Positions 23,501-31,264 of a DNA stretch of 64,000 nucleotides are shown here, one piece after another (positions within the stretch are counted from its first letter, which is position 1; every line of letters begins with the position of its first letter). The position numbers were made by a program, and so were the translations under genes. Below the pieces are notes generated by a model. The model saw nothing but the letters and a program-made list of their open reading frames with translations, was not told the DNA's origin and ran no database searches. The DNA is from a virus. The DNA is taken from the IMG/VR virus record IMGVR_UViG_3300027127_000005, positions 1-64,000 of that record, one strand, 5' to 3'.

Positions 23501-23830
23501 TCAAAATTTCTCTTCAATTTCTTGTTTTGTTGCTACTTCCACAGTAGGATAATTCACATCCTCATAACCATACAATTCAAAATCCCTAATCAGGTCTGTA
23601 ACAAGATTATCACACAGATAATCAGCAAAAATGTTCGGGTCAAGTTCTCCATCATTTGTAAGCATATCATGATTCTTATGCTTTTCAGGGTCAAACCTAA
23701 TATAAAAAGTTACTTTATAACCTTGTAGATTTTCCAGAGCATCCTTTGTCTTCTGTTGTTCCTTATGCTTTTGGATTTGAAGTTGAAGTTCGTTGAGTTG
23801 TTCTTCGGTCAGTTGTGAAAGGTCAATCAT
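23501..23830 (-). CDS. hypothetical protein, 109 aa
   Basis: Starts MIDLSQLTEEQLNELQLQIQ: N-terminal coiled coil then a strand-rich part (YKVTFYIRFDPEKHKNHDML). Function unknown. Confidence 0.7.
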   Translation of the reverse strand: MIDLSQLTEEQLNELQLQIQKHKEQQKTKDALENLQGYKVTFYIRFDPEKHKNHDMLTNDGELDPNIFADYLCDNLVTDLIRDFELYGYEDVNYPTVEVATKQEIEEKF

Positions 23831-23991
23831 CCAACAAAAAGATTTGTAGAAATGTCGTAAAAGTATTGAGGTGGTTCTTCTGGTTTCTTTTTCTTTTCTG
23901 GTTGATAAGAACTTTGTGGTTTTGATTGAGTTTTTAGATACTCTTTGACTTCTTCTACACTCATTTCGTAGAGTTTTGGTTGTTCAGTCAT
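23827..23991 (-). CDS. hypothetical protein, 54 aa
   Basis: Start at MTEQPKLYEMSVEEVKEYLK. Low-complexity Lys/Pro/Glu centre. Function unknown. Confidence 0.6.
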   Translation of the reverse strand: MTEQPKLYEMSVEEVKEYLKTQSKPQSSYQPEKKKKPEEPPQYFYDISTNLFVG

Positions 23992-23992
23992 T

Positions 23993-24166
23993 TCAGTTCT
24001 GGTGTTGTTTGAGGTGAAGTTTGATACAATCCATAACATCATCAAGAGTTTTAGCACTACCCTCATAGTAGTAATCCATATTCATTACATCTGTGACTTT
24101 GAGTTTGTAATAAAATCTATCATCAGGGAAATACTGGTGGATGTCGATGTGAGTTTCGTAGTCCAT
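23993..24166 (-). CDS. hypothetical protein, 57 aa
   Basis: Start at MDYETHIDIHQYFPDDRFYY. Strand-rich then a helix (LDDVMDCIKLHLKQ). Function unknown. Confidence 0.65.
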   Translation of the reverse strand: MDYETHIDIHQYFPDDRFYYKLKVTDVMNMDYYYEGSAKTLDDVMDCIKLHLKQHQN

Positions 24167-24179
24167 CGGTTTGGTTGCG

Positions 24180-24240
24180 TATGAGACTATCATACCACCT
24201 AAAGAGGCATCCAGAGAATCCCCTGTGCCAGTTCTTCAAG
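24180..24240 (-). promoter_or_regulatory. terminator-promoter module
   Basis: Minus strand: CACTTGAAGAACTGGCACAG, GGGATTCTCTGGATGCC, then GGTATGATAGTCTCATACGC. The -10 is TATGAT. The 24236 gene's TGA lies in the module's CACTTGAAG. Confidence 0.55.
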
Positions 24241-24394
24241 TGTTCTCACCCAAGTTCTTATAAATCGCATCCATCCATATCTTATCAAGATATTTCCGTT
24301 CTTCATCAGTAATCATATTTGCTCTCATATACTCTTCAAAGGTGATGTTATTATCATCCAAGAACTTTTGGAGTTCTTTTACTTCATCAGTCAT
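24236..24394 (-). CDS. hypothetical protein, 52 aa, paralog of 24678
   Basis: Reads MTDEVKELQKFLDDNNITFE. Shares ELQKFLDDN.IT.EEYMRANMI with the broken copy at 24678. Confidence 0.65.
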   Translation of the reverse strand: MTDEVKELQKFLDDNNITFEEYMRANMITDEERKYLDKIWMDAIYKNLGENT

Positions 24395-24648
24395 TTTGTT
24401 ATAGGTACAAAAAATCTATTTACACTATACTTTCCATTCCTCATACACCCATAAAAAGTCATAACACCACTAATATCTTGATACTGTGGATTTTCCAATT
24501 CAATCTGTTCTTCAGTTTTTTTCAATTGGTTTTCAATACCCTCTATTGTAGTGAATGTTTGATTTTCTTTTACAATATCTTGAGGAATGCTCTTGAATTC
24601 ATTTTCAAGAAATTCTCTTTGTTCTTGTGTAAGTTCAAGTTTAGTCAT
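24391..24648 (-). CDS. hypothetical protein, 85 aa
   Basis: Starts MTKLELTQEQREFLENEFKS. Coiled coil then a strand-rich end (ISGVMTFYGCMRNGKYSVNR). Function unknown. Confidence 0.65.
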   Translation of the reverse strand: MTKLELTQEQREFLENEFKSIPQDIVKENQTFTTIEGIENQLKKTEEQIELENPQYQDISGVMTFYGCMRNGKYSVNRFFVPITK

Positions 24649-24677
24649 AATAACCTCTATTCAAAATACCATAAAAT

Positions 24678-24770
24678 TCATCTCTTCATCAGAATCATAT
24701 TTGCTCTCATATACTCTTCAAGTGTGATTTTATTATCATCCAAGAACTTTTGGAGTTCTTCAAGGTTCAT
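24678..24770 (-). pseudogene. frameshifted paralog of the 24236 gene, 30 aa
   Basis: Reads MNLEELQKFLDDNKITLEEY then ANMILMKR. Compared with 24236 one A is missing after ATGATT, so the frame leaves the ITDEER sequence and stops early. Confidence 0.5.
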
Positions 24771-25131
24771 AATCATAAACCTCAAAGGTTATTCTTTTAC
24801 CACAACTGAAACATCCAATAGCATCAACCTCTAAAGATACACATTTTACTTGTGCGGTTCCATTCTTTACTTTTTCTGCCAATTCTAAGAAAGCATCATT
24901 CCCACTGTATTTGTCGTAGGATTTGATTTTTGTAATACCTGTGTTTGATGTTGCTACTGATGGAGTTGTGAGATTGGATGCGACTGAAATATTAGTTGAA
25001 TTTAGTTTTTTTAGTTCCTCAAAAAATTCAAGTGTAAGTTCATACTCCTCTTTCTTTGATTCTTCTTTCTTTGGTTCTTCTTTCTTTTCTGGATAAATCT
25101 CATAATATTTTTGAATTAAGGGATTAGTCAT
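24760..25131 (-). CDS. hypothetical protein, 123 aa
   Basis: Starts MTNPLIQKYYEIYPEKKEEP. Lys/Glu-rich N-terminal part, then a CFSCG motif near the C-terminus, only one Cys pair. Function unknown. Confidence 0.65.
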   Translation of the reverse strand: MTNPLIQKYYEIYPEKKEEPKKEESKKEEYELTLEFFEELKKLNSTNISVASNLTTPSVATSNTGITKIKSYDKYSGNDAFLELAEKVKNGTAQVKCVSLEVDAIGCFSCGKRITFEVYDYEP

Positions 25132-25149
25132 TTCTCATTCTCCATATAT

Positions 25150-25365
25150 TCACGGGTAAAAATTACTCCTGGTTTCTTCTGCAAACTTTACAACCTGAAA
25201 GTGATGCAAACAAGAACTAAAAGGATTTCTCCAAGAAATCCAGTTTTTTCTCTTTTCGCACCAATAGATGTGTTTGTAGAAATATCCATCGGGTCTTATA
25301 TTATAATATAAACAACAATAATATCCACTTTCTTTAGGATTTCCAGTAGTCCATTTATGTATCAT
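25150..25365 (-). CDS. hypothetical protein, 71 aa
   Basis: Starts MIHKWTTGNPKESGYYCCLY. The pattern P.ESGYY...Y and WRNP is typical of small phage proteins related to the DUF551-like group. Beta-rich; role unknown. Confidence 0.65.
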   Translation of the reverse strand: MIHKWTTGNPKESGYYCCLYYNIRPDGYFYKHIYWCEKRKNWISWRNPFSSCLHHFQVVKFAEETRSNFYP

Positions 25366-25466
25366 TTCTTACACCGATGTAATGGAATACGAATAAACTG
25401 AAAGAACCTTCCAATATATCCTATCTGCTCTCCGCATTTTTGGCAACAATAAGATGGGTGGGTCAT
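25362..25466 (-). CDS. zinc-binding-like peptide, 34 aa
   Basis: Reads MTHPSYCCQKCGEQIGYIGR. Motif CCQKC and a later C, possibly a half zinc ribbon. Coupled by ATGA to the next gene. Confidence 0.5.
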   Translation of the reverse strand: MTHPSYCCQKCGEQIGYIGRFFQFIRIPLHRCKK

Positions 25467-25666
25467 CCCCCTACATCTCCACTCACTACAATAGGTTCTA
25501 CATCACCACAGACAACTTCTGCGTTCATTTGTTCCATAATAATAGACACCTTATCCATAACTCTTTCTCTGGTTTCTTGTGTCCAAATACTATTTCCCAC
25601 GACATTTAAACTTTTATAGAGAGTATTATGGATTACCATAAGGTCTGCTGCTGATAGTTTAGTCAT
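25463..25666 (-). CDS. hypothetical protein, 67 aa, paralog at 27022
   Basis: Start at MTKLSAADLMVIHNTLYKSL. Shares KL.A.DL....DTL..SL and the helix-rich middle with 27022-27225. Confidence 0.65.
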   Translation of the reverse strand: MTKLSAADLMVIHNTLYKSLNVVGNSIWTQETRERVMDKVSIIMEQMNAEVVCGDVEPIVVSGDVGG

Positions 25667-26193
25667 TTGTCGTTCCAAGTAAAATCAAGAAGCATCCTAG
25701 TAAAGTATCTCACAACACGATTTGGTTTCTTTTTCAGATACACTTTGATGTTTGGTTTGATGTCCCAGTATCCTACCTCATCTTTACCAATTCTAAACTC
25801 TGTAGTCCAATCTACAGCACTGCTCACACCAAGAGTAGAACAATCTAACTTACCTACTGTAAGTCTGACTGGGAATTGTCCGTGTTCCTTCGCATACTCA
25901 AAGTTCTCAATAATTCTATTGAACTTTGTTTCATACAAAGTTTCAGCAATATACTTTGACTTATAAAAACTATTCTTTGTTCTCTCAATCAAATCATCAA
26001 ACTTCTCCTCACATTCCTGTTGGATTTCTTCTAATGATTTGGGTGGTTCTGGAATATCAAGATAATTTTTGATTACATCAAAATACTCAAAATCTTCTGT
26101 GTAATAAAAAGCACCAACAACATAAGGAAGAATACTTTGAGGTGCTCCTTTGAGTTTGTTTGGGTTGAGTTTATATCCTATTCTTTCAGTCAT
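25663..26193 (-). CDS. hypothetical protein, 176 aa
   Basis: Starts MTERIGYKLNPNKLKGAPQS. A long helical centre (EEIQQECEEKFDDLIERTKN) and a strand-rich C-terminal part. One of the longest genes in this island. Function unknown. Confidence 0.7.
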   Translation of the reverse strand: MTERIGYKLNPNKLKGAPQSILPYVVGAFYYTEDFEYFDVIKNYLDIPEPPKSLEEIQQECEEKFDDLIERTKNSFYKSKYIAETLYETKFNRIIENFEYAKEHGQFPVRLTVGKLDCSTLGVSSAVDWTTEFRIGKDEVGYWDIKPNIKVYLKKKPNRVVRYFTRMLLDFTWNDK

Positions 26194-26336
26194 TTTCTAA
26201 TCACAGCAATTACTTTACGATTTGGATACTTCTCTACAATTATATCACGAGCATTCTCATAATCAATAGCATCCTTTACGGTTTCATAATACACAGTTTT
26301 ATCTGCATCATCCCAAGTTTGAACTTCGTAAGTCAT
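26190..26336 (-). CDS. hypothetical protein, 48 aa, perfect copy at 29366
   Basis: Reads MTYEVQTWDDADKTVYYETV. DNA is identical to 29366-29512. Small strand-helix-strand fold ending KVIAVIRK. Confidence 0.65.
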   Translation of the reverse strand: MTYEVQTWDDADKTVYYETVKDAIDYENARDIIVEKYPNRKVIAVIRK

Positions 26337-26340
26337 TTCT
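26190..26340. repeat. perfect 151-bp direct repeat, copy A
   Basis: Identical to 29366-29516 with no mismatch, 3,176 bp apart, covering a complete 48-codon gene. First mismatches are at 26189/29365 and 26341/29517. Confidence 0.9.
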
Positions 26341-26587
26341 CCTCCCAATTTGCTCTCACATCTTTATAAGGTTCTGCTTTTACTACATTATGAATAGTAG
26401 GAGTAGTGCTTGAAGCAGGTGGAATATAAGGAGTGCTATAAAGTGGTGGAGATTTACTCAAATACTCTTCTACAATATTACAAGACCATCCATCCTCATA
26501 GAACTGCTTACCATAGAAAATAGCATCTTCCTTATTTGGAAAGGAAGCAACATAAGTGTCGTTGTGATAAAGTGAATAAACTTTCAT
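26333..26587 (-). CDS. hypothetical protein, 84 aa
   Basis: Starts MKVYSLYHNDTYVASFPNKE. Strand-helix start, then a Pro/Ser/Thr-rich linker. Function unknown. Confidence 0.65.
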   Translation of the reverse strand: MKVYSLYHNDTYVASFPNKEDAIFYGKQFYEDGWSCNIVEEYLSKSPPLYSTPYIPPASSTTPTIHNVVKAEPYKDVRANWEEK

Positions 26588-26784
26588 TTTACATTCTCCC
26601 TTGCTTTGCGAGCAGCATCATAAAGTTCCCGAAGTCGTTGCGACCTTTCATCTCTCTTTTTGACTTGTTCTGGACTATTATACCACACACTATCAGTTCC
26701 GTGTAATGGGCAATCTGGATTGAGGTTTTTGGTGTCGGAGGTCTTCATTCCTATTTGAAGATAAGAACAGGTGCATTTAGTCAT
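26584..26784 (-). CDS. small protein with DCPLHG motif, 66 aa
   Basis: Starts MTKCTCSYLQIGMKTSDTKN. Has C.C and NPDCPLHG, a zinc-binding-like pair seen in many small phage proteins, then a basic helix. Confidence 0.65.
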   Translation of the reverse strand: MTKCTCSYLQIGMKTSDTKNLNPDCPLHGTDSVWYNSPEQVKKRDERSQRLRELYDAARKARENVK

Positions 26785-27020
26785 ACCACAAACTCCTCAC
26801 ATTTTCGTTCATTCACATTATACTGCCTTTTCGCAGAATAAGGAATAGCACCTTTCCACTTTGGAATTTGGTTCATTTCATCTACCCCAGTCCAATCCAC
26901 AAGTTCTGGTGTTTCTTCTTTCACATAATACTGGGCATTTGCGAGTGCCTCTTTCTCATCTTCGGCAAGAATAACGATTTCAGTTTCGTAGGTTAGTTTA
27001 TAGAGTTTCATTTCAGTCAT
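26781..27020 (-). CDS. hypothetical protein, 79 aa
   Basis: Start at MTEMKLYKLTYETEIVILAE. The pattern YKLTYE..IVILAEDEKEAL is a common strand-helix phage mini-fold. Function unknown. Confidence 0.65.
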   Translation of the reverse strand: MTEMKLYKLTYETEIVILAEDEKEALANAQYYVKEETPELVDWTGVDEMNQIPKWKGAIPYSAKRQYNVNERKCEEFVV

Positions 27021-27021
27021 T

Positions 27022-27225
27022 TCAAATACCTGCGTCAGCATCAATTGTGAAGTTTGCTTTGTCTGTGATAATCTCTACACTCATATCATTCATAATGATT
27101 TCAAGTTTTTTAAGGACACCATCCCGTGCTTCTTTTGTAGCAGAACCAGTCCAATAATTATTCTGACTTAAAGAATGAAGTAGAGTGTCTGTGAGAATAT
27201 AAAGGTCTAATGCTGTGAGTTTCAT
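27022..27225 (-). CDS. hypothetical protein, 67 aa, paralog of 25463
   Basis: Starts MKLTALDLYILTDTLLHSLS. Paralog of 25463-25666. Function unknown. Confidence 0.65.
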   Translation of the reverse strand: MKLTALDLYILTDTLLHSLSQNNYWTGSATKEARDGVLKKLEIIMNDMSVEIITDKANFTIDADAGI

Positions 27226-27392
27226 TTCAGTTCCTCAATAATAGATTTGATTTGTTTGAGATTATCATAGTTTTCTTTATGAAAATCATAAAGTTCAGAA
27301 TAGTTAGTTTCCTCACGGATTTCCCAAGAAAGTTCTTCCATTTGTCCTGATGCTTCTTCAAGATAATAGTTGAGAGTATCAAGTAAAGTCAT
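27222..27392 (-). CDS. hypothetical protein, 56 aa, paralog of 29175
   Basis: Reads MTLLDTLNYYLEEASGQMEE. Shares LSWEIREETN and YDNLKQIKSIIE with 29175-29369. Helical. Confidence 0.65.
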   Translation of the reverse strand: MTLLDTLNYYLEEASGQMEELSWEIREETNYSELYDFHKENYDNLKQIKSIIEELK

Positions 27393-27604
27393 AATCCTTT
27401 GCGTGATACTTCTTCATTTAATTCCCAACCAGCATCGTGCCCCACTTTGAAACCTTTAGTATAACCTTCATCATAAAGTTCTCGGGCAAACTTCAAGAGG
27501 TCTTCTTCATCACATTCCCAGTAAATGTCGTGTGTTGTTTTACTTATGTGTCTATCAAACCCATAGGTGTTAGCAAGTTTGATGATTTCTTCATTTAAAA
27601 TCAT
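27389..27604 (-). CDS. hypothetical protein, 71 aa, paralog of 34543
   Basis: Starts MILNEEIIKLANTYGFDRHI. Shares almost the whole N-terminal half (FDRHISK.T.DIYWECDEED) with 34543-34737. Distantly like the MTDEQIL family at 32925 and 36074. Confidence 0.7.
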   Translation of the reverse strand: MILNEEIIKLANTYGFDRHISKTTHDIYWECDEEDLLKFARELYDEGYTKGFKVGHDAGWELNEEVSRKGL

Positions 27605-27831
27605 TAGAGTGCCTCCAATTCATCAGCAATCTCAAGAATATCCTTGGATTTTACCATATAAGTTCCATCTTCCCAAGTCTCATAATCACTTACAATAGCA
27701 CGAATAACAGAAGCAAGAATTTTTCTACTATCCTTATCCAAATAAGTAGAAAAATTCTCCACAGGGGTCATTAGTGCTTCTGAATATCCGTTGATGTAAG
27801 TATCCCATACTTTTTGTGCTCTTTCAGTCAT
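27604..27831 (-). CDS. MTERA-family protein, 75 aa
   Basis: Starts MTERAQKVWDTYINGYSEAL and ends EIADELEAL. Member of a local family with 27828, 34737, 34937, 35134 and possibly 44409: MTERA start, an A.VIR.I helix and the LADELEAL tail. Confidence 0.7.
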   Translation of the reverse strand: MTERAQKVWDTYINGYSEALMTPVENFSTYLDKDSRKILASVIRAIVSDYETWEDGTYMVKSKDILEIADELEAL

Positions 27832-28034
27832 AATGCCTCCAATTCATCAGCATATTCATTCAGTTCATCAGCAATATGAATAAACAAGGGTTCTTGGTCA
27901 ATAATTCCATCTCTATGAATGATAGAAGAAATCACACGAATAGAAGATGCTAGTGCTTGTTTCATATCATCGGTGGGTTCAACAATCAATTCTGCTTTGA
28001 ATGTTTCCCAGATTTGGTATGCGGTATTCGTCAT
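27828..28034 (-). CDS. MTERA-family protein, 68 aa
   Basis: Starts MTNTAYQIWETFKAELIVEP, ends EYADELEAL. Tandem neighbour of 27604. Confidence 0.65.
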   Translation of the reverse strand: MTNTAYQIWETFKAELIVEPTDDMKQALASSIRVISSIIHRDGIIDQEPLFIHIADELNEYADELEAL

Positions 28035-28258
28035 AGCAACTCCAATTCATCACAAATACCATCAATATCCTTTAAGCAGTCATCATAACCAAGAACATAC
28101 ATCACATTTAGTTCATCCTTAAAATCAACAGGATTTTGTCCTGATAGTTGCTTACGAAGGTGTTGAAGAACCTCTTGAAGCATCCAAGCAGTATTGTGTG
28201 CTTCACTTTTACAAATAACTTTTAGGAGTTCTTCTGCTTTTTCTTTATTTGTGGTCAT
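28031..28258 (-). CDS. hypothetical protein, 75 aa
   Basis: Start at MTTNKEKAEELLKVICKSEA; ends ICDELELL, like the MTERA family tail. Function unknown. Confidence 0.65.
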   Translation of the reverse strand: MTTNKEKAEELLKVICKSEAHNTAWMLQEVLQHLRKQLSGQNPVDFKDELNVMYVLGYDDCLKDIDGICDELELL

Positions 28259-28421
28259 AATACATTTCCTGTTCATAACGGACATAATCACTTTGAAGAT
28301 AGTTAAAGAACTCTCCGTCTTCACTTCTCATAGTATAGCACCATTCATCAAAGATTTCTCCAATCCACCACCAACCAACTTGGATTTTCTCAAAGAAGTT
28401 CATAGGTCTGTTGTATTTCAT
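28245..28421 (-). CDS. hypothetical protein, 58 aa
   Basis: Start at MKYNRPMNFFEKIQVGWWWI. Aromatic-rich. Overlaps neighbours by a few bases. Function unknown. Confidence 0.6.
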   Translation of the reverse strand: MKYNRPMNFFEKIQVGWWWIGEIFDEWCYTMRSEDGEFFNYLQSDYVRYEQEMYYDHK

Positions 28422-28741
28422 TTCTCCTCTACCCAAGTACAATCAAAACAAAGTTTCATCATAAACCTCACAAACCTATTAGGAACGTGTCCTTCTTGTG
28501 GAGTATAAGCAATTCCACAACCAGGACTACCACCAAACATATAACAAGTCCAATTAGATTGTTTTGGATTATGAATGTAGGAAGATATATAAGGATACGG
28601 TAGATTATCCCCAGAAGGTTTTACTGGTTGTCCTATGTTATACTCCATCGCATCAACATCCCAACCACAACATTCCACAGCACTATGAAGTGTAGAAAGA
28701 AACTCTGGGGTGATAAGTTCTTTGAGTTCTTGTTTCGTCAT
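28418..28741 (-). CDS. hypothetical protein, 107 aa
   Basis: Start at MTKQELKELITPEFLSTLHS. Contains WTCYMFGGSPGCGIAYTPQE. Several Cys, no clear zinc spacing. Function unknown. Confidence 0.65.
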   Translation of the reverse strand: MTKQELKELITPEFLSTLHSAVECCGWDVDAMEYNIGQPVKPSGDNLPYPYISSYIHNPKQSNWTCYMFGGSPGCGIAYTPQEGHVPNRFVRFMMKLCFDCTWVEEK

Positions 28742-29178
28742 TTCAAATTTTCTCCCAAAACAGTAAGACATTCTTCATATCCTTTCAAGTATTCTCCAGT
28801 CATCACATTATGAGTGTATTGAGACATCCATTCTTTTACAATTTCACAAAACTCATCACAATCAGGTACAATCCATACTGTTTCATGAAATAATTGATGA
28901 AGAGTTTTGAGTTCTTCTGGTTCTTCTTCTGGTTCTTGTGATACTTTCTCTTCATAAGCAGCATTATAACCCTGCTCAAAATTCGTCCAAGTTGAACCAT
29001 CCCAACAAGTATCGGCAATATCAGTCACAGGATACCTACCATAAACTCTTTTGAATGCTTCTTCTACTGGTGATTTTGTTTTTTCCAGTTCCTCCAAGAA
29101 TGAGAGTTTCTTCTCAAGCATTTTGATTTCTGCTTTTACTTTTTGAATTTCAGTCATTTCAGTTTGAATTTCAGTCAT
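28738..29178 (-). CDS. mosaic hypothetical protein, 146 aa
   Basis: N-terminal coiled coil, then VEEAFKRVYGRYPVTDIADT, WTNFEQGYNAA (compare WEAFQKGYEAA in 20975), then a C-terminal helix pair. Member of the mosaic family with 20975 and 21787. A second ATG at codon 8 may be the start. Confidence 0.65.
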   Translation of the reverse strand: MTEIQTEMTEIQKVKAEIKMLEKKLSFLEELEKTKSPVEEAFKRVYGRYPVTDIADTCWDGSTWTNFEQGYNAAYEEKVSQEPEEEPEELKTLHQLFHETVWIVPDCDEFCEIVKEWMSQYTHNVMTGEYLKGYEECLTVLGENLK

Positions 29179-29369
29179 TTCAGTTTCTCAATAATGGATT
29201 TGATTTGTTTGAGATTATCATAAAGTTCTTTATTGAAATCATAACATTCAGTCAAATGGTCTATGTTGTTGTCCTCAAAGTTAGTTTCCTCACGGATTTC
29301 CCAAGACAAACCATCCATATCTGCTGCGGTTTCTGTGAGAAAGTATTCAAGTGTTTCAAGTAAATTCAT
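29175..29369 (-). CDS. hypothetical protein, 64 aa, paralog of 27222
   Basis: Starts MNLLETLEYFLTETAADMDG. Helical. See 27222. Confidence 0.65.
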   Translation of the reverse strand: MNLLETLEYFLTETAADMDGLSWEIREETNFEDNNIDHLTECYDFNKELYDNLKQIKSIIEKLK

Positions 29370-29512
29370 TTTCTAATCACAGCAATTACTTTACGATTTG
29401 GATACTTCTCTACAATTATATCACGAGCATTCTCATAATCAATAGCATCCTTTACGGTTTCATAATACACAGTTTTATCTGCATCATCCCAAGTTTGAAC
29501 TTCGTAAGTCAT
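29366..29512 (-). CDS. hypothetical protein, 48 aa, perfect copy of 26190
   Basis: MTYEVQTWDDADKTVYYETV. Identical protein and DNA to 26190-26336. Start at 29512 preferred since the shared sequence ends just beyond it. Confidence 0.65.
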   Translation of the reverse strand: MTYEVQTWDDADKTVYYETVKDAIDYENARDIIVEKYPNRKVIAVIRK

Positions 29513-29516
29513 TTCT
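29366..29516. repeat. perfect 151-bp direct repeat, copy B
   Basis: See copy A at 26190-26340. Confidence 0.9.
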
Positions 29517-29532
29517 TCTCCCAAAAAGGGTT

Positions 29533-29718
29533 TCATTTCAATCCACTCATACAAATAGAACAAAGACAATCATCAGTTTTAGGAACTCTAAACATAATGT
29601 GATTTCCAGAGCAACAATCTCTATCACCACATTTCATACAATTATCACAAACCCACTCTTTTTGATTACGACATTTTACAAAATCTTCAAGAGTGTATTG
29701 TTGGAGAATAGAAGTCAT
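29533..29718 (-). CDS. cysteine-rich zinc-finger-like protein, 61 aa
   Basis: Starts MTSILQQYTLEDFVKCRNQK. Cys groups CDNCMKCGDRDCC and CLCSICMSG suggest one or two bound zinc ions. Function unknown. Confidence 0.65.
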   Translation of the reverse strand: MTSILQQYTLEDFVKCRNQKEWVCDNCMKCGDRDCCSGNHIMFRVPKTDDCLCSICMSGLK

Positions 29719-29864
29719 TCTAATACATCAATAAGTTTGTTAAACATCCAAGAGATTATGAGTGCCTGCCCCCAAGTAAGAGGAAATAAAGACACAAGTG
29801 CCCAACCCATCAATCCCACAAAAATATAAAATCCAATTGTTTCACCAATCTCGTGTTTAGTCAT
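29715..29864 (-). CDS. small membrane protein, 49 aa
   Basis: Reads MTKHEIGETIGFYIFVGLMG. Two hydrophobic stretches (IGFYIFVGLMGWALVSLF and ALIISWMF). Confidence 0.65.
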   Translation of the reverse strand: MTKHEIGETIGFYIFVGLMGWALVSLFPLTWGQALIISWMFNKLIDVLE

Positions 29865-29865
29865 T

Positions 29866-30075
29866 TCAGTTCACCTTAATAGGGGGGTCAATCAATCCTG
29901 GTGGAATTACATACCAGATAATGTTGTTTGTTTTGCGAATATCTGTTAGAGCATACATAAACTCATCAATAGTATTAAAAGATAATACTTCAAAGTCCTC
30001 TTCTTGATGAAGAGAAATTTTTTTATTTTGAATATCTACCACATATCTTATTGGAGTTTTAAGAAGTTCAGTCAT
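29866..30075 (-). CDS. hypothetical protein, 69 aa
   Basis: Start at MTELLKTPIRYVVDIQNKKI. Beta start, helix, then IIWYVIPPGLIDPP. Function unknown. Confidence 0.65.
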   Translation of the reverse strand: MTELLKTPIRYVVDIQNKKISLHQEEDFEVLSFNTIDEFMYALTDIRKTNNIIWYVIPPGLIDPPIKVN

Positions 30076-30212
30076 TTGTGGCAATAATCCCAAATCCGTT
30101 GTTCCACCAATTCTAACACATCGGGGGGCACATAGGAAGTGTCTGTGGTTCTTGGAAGTTTTGCGACTTCCTCACAGATAAGTTCCAGTTCCATTAGAGT
30201 GTAGTCAGTCAT
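30072..30212 (-). CDS. hypothetical protein, 46 aa
   Basis: Reads MTDYTLMELELICEEVAKLP. Helical. Coupled on both sides. Confidence 0.6.
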   Translation of the reverse strand: MTDYTLMELELICEEVAKLPRTTDTSYVPPDVLELVEQRIWDYCHK

Positions 30213-30568
30213 TTAATTTTATCACGCATAAGTTTCAGACAATCATTCCAACCATTATTATAATCCTCACCATCTTCAATCACTTCAGCAGGCAACCATC
30301 TTTCCACCACACCACAAATCTCTTCCTTATGAACATAATTTGTCCCGTAATACACTTCATGTAATGCCTCATAAAGTGTCGGTGGTTTTGGTTCTTCTAC
30401 TCGTTGATACTTTACACCACCAATTTCAATAATATCAGGAGGTTGTTGGTTAGTCATTTGTTTAGTATAAGGACAATATTCAGGTTCAAAGCACCCACCT
30501 TGAGTTGCGTTGGTTTCTACATTCTCTGGTGCATAACACCATCCACAATCCCAGTATTTACATTTCAT
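30209..30568 (-). CDS. cysteine-rich hypothetical protein, 119 aa
   Basis: Starts MKCKYWDCGWCYAPENVETN. N-terminal Cys cluster (C.YWDCGWC, then GGCFEPEYCPY) of the kind that binds zinc, a linker, and a helical C-terminal half ending WNDCLKLMRDKIK. Confidence 0.65.
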   Translation of the reverse strand: MKCKYWDCGWCYAPENVETNATQGGCFEPEYCPYTKQMTNQQPPDIIEIGGVKYQRVEEPKPPTLYEALHEVYYGTNYVHKEEICGVVERWLPAEVIEDGEDYNNGWNDCLKLMRDKIK

Positions 30569-30699
30569 TCTTCAATCTCCACATTTCCCCAACGATTGAG
30601 TGCTTCACGAATAGTATTTCTAACTTCAGGATAAAGATTGTAATACCCTCCAATCTCATCCCAGAGTTCATCAATTTGTTCGTCGGTTGGTTCAGTCAT
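30565..30699 (-). CDS. hypothetical protein, 44 aa
   Basis: Reads MTEPTDEQIDELWDEIGGYY. Helical and acidic. Confidence 0.6.
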   Translation of the reverse strand: MTEPTDEQIDELWDEIGGYYNLYPEVRNTIREALNRWGNVEIEE

Positions 30700-30788
30700 T
30701 TCTTTCTATCCATAAAGTATTCAAGTAGTCCCAAAAACATAGAACCTCCCATATAAACAATCAAAACAATCATAACAAATTCAGGCAT
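30696..30788 (-). CDS. small membrane peptide, 30 aa
   Basis: Reads MPEFVMIVLIVYMGGSMFLG: mostly one hydrophobic helix with a charged tail. Coupled by ATGA. Confidence 0.55.
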   Translation of the reverse strand: MPEFVMIVLIVYMGGSMFLGLLEYFMDRKK

Positions 30789-31050
30789 CTTTCAAATCCT
30801 TATCTTCAATAAGAATCACAGTCTCAAAAGGCAACTCACATCCCAATACACAATAAGAACCAAACTTATTCATCAAGTCCCACATTATAAACTCACAGTA
30901 TCCATTTTCATCTTCTTTAGGTGGTTCATAAGGAAACTTATCCAATTTACCGTGAGAGTTCCAAAAATCTTCCCACTGTTTCTTATGAAGTTCTTTACCG
31001 AACTTCGTGAGACGAATCTTGACGTTGGTATTAATGTTGAAGGATTTCAT
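30781..31050 (-). CDS. hypothetical protein, 89 aa
   Basis: Start at MKSFNINTNVKIRLTKFGKE. The pattern VKIRLTKFGKELHKKQWEDF...YEPPKEDENGYCEFIMWDLM is familiar from small phage proteins of unknown role. Confidence 0.65.
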   Translation of the reverse strand: MKSFNINTNVKIRLTKFGKELHKKQWEDFWNSHGKLDKFPYEPPKEDENGYCEFIMWDLMNKFGSYCVLGCELPFETVILIEDKDLKDA

Positions 31051-31262
31051 TTCACATCCACCCAATCATCATAATAATATCCATAAGAACCTCCACCACT
31101 ATGATTTTTACATAGAATATTACTACAAGAAAACCAATAGTCAAAGTTTTTACTTTCTGGTCGCACTTCCAAAAGAGATTGATTACACAGGTATTCTAAC
31201 ACAGGATTTTCACAATCGGTACATTTACCAACAACACCCAAACAATCTGGTGGTTCAGTCAT
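31047..31262 (-). CDS. cysteine-rich hypothetical protein, 71 aa
   Basis: Start at MTEPPDCLGVVGKCTDCENP. CTDCENP.LEYLC then SCSNILCKNH: likely a zinc ribbon. Confidence 0.65.
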   Translation of the reverse strand: MTEPPDCLGVVGKCTDCENPVLEYLCNQSLLEVRPESKNFDYWFSCSNILCKNHSGGGSYGYYYDDWVDVK

Positions 31263-31264
31263 AA

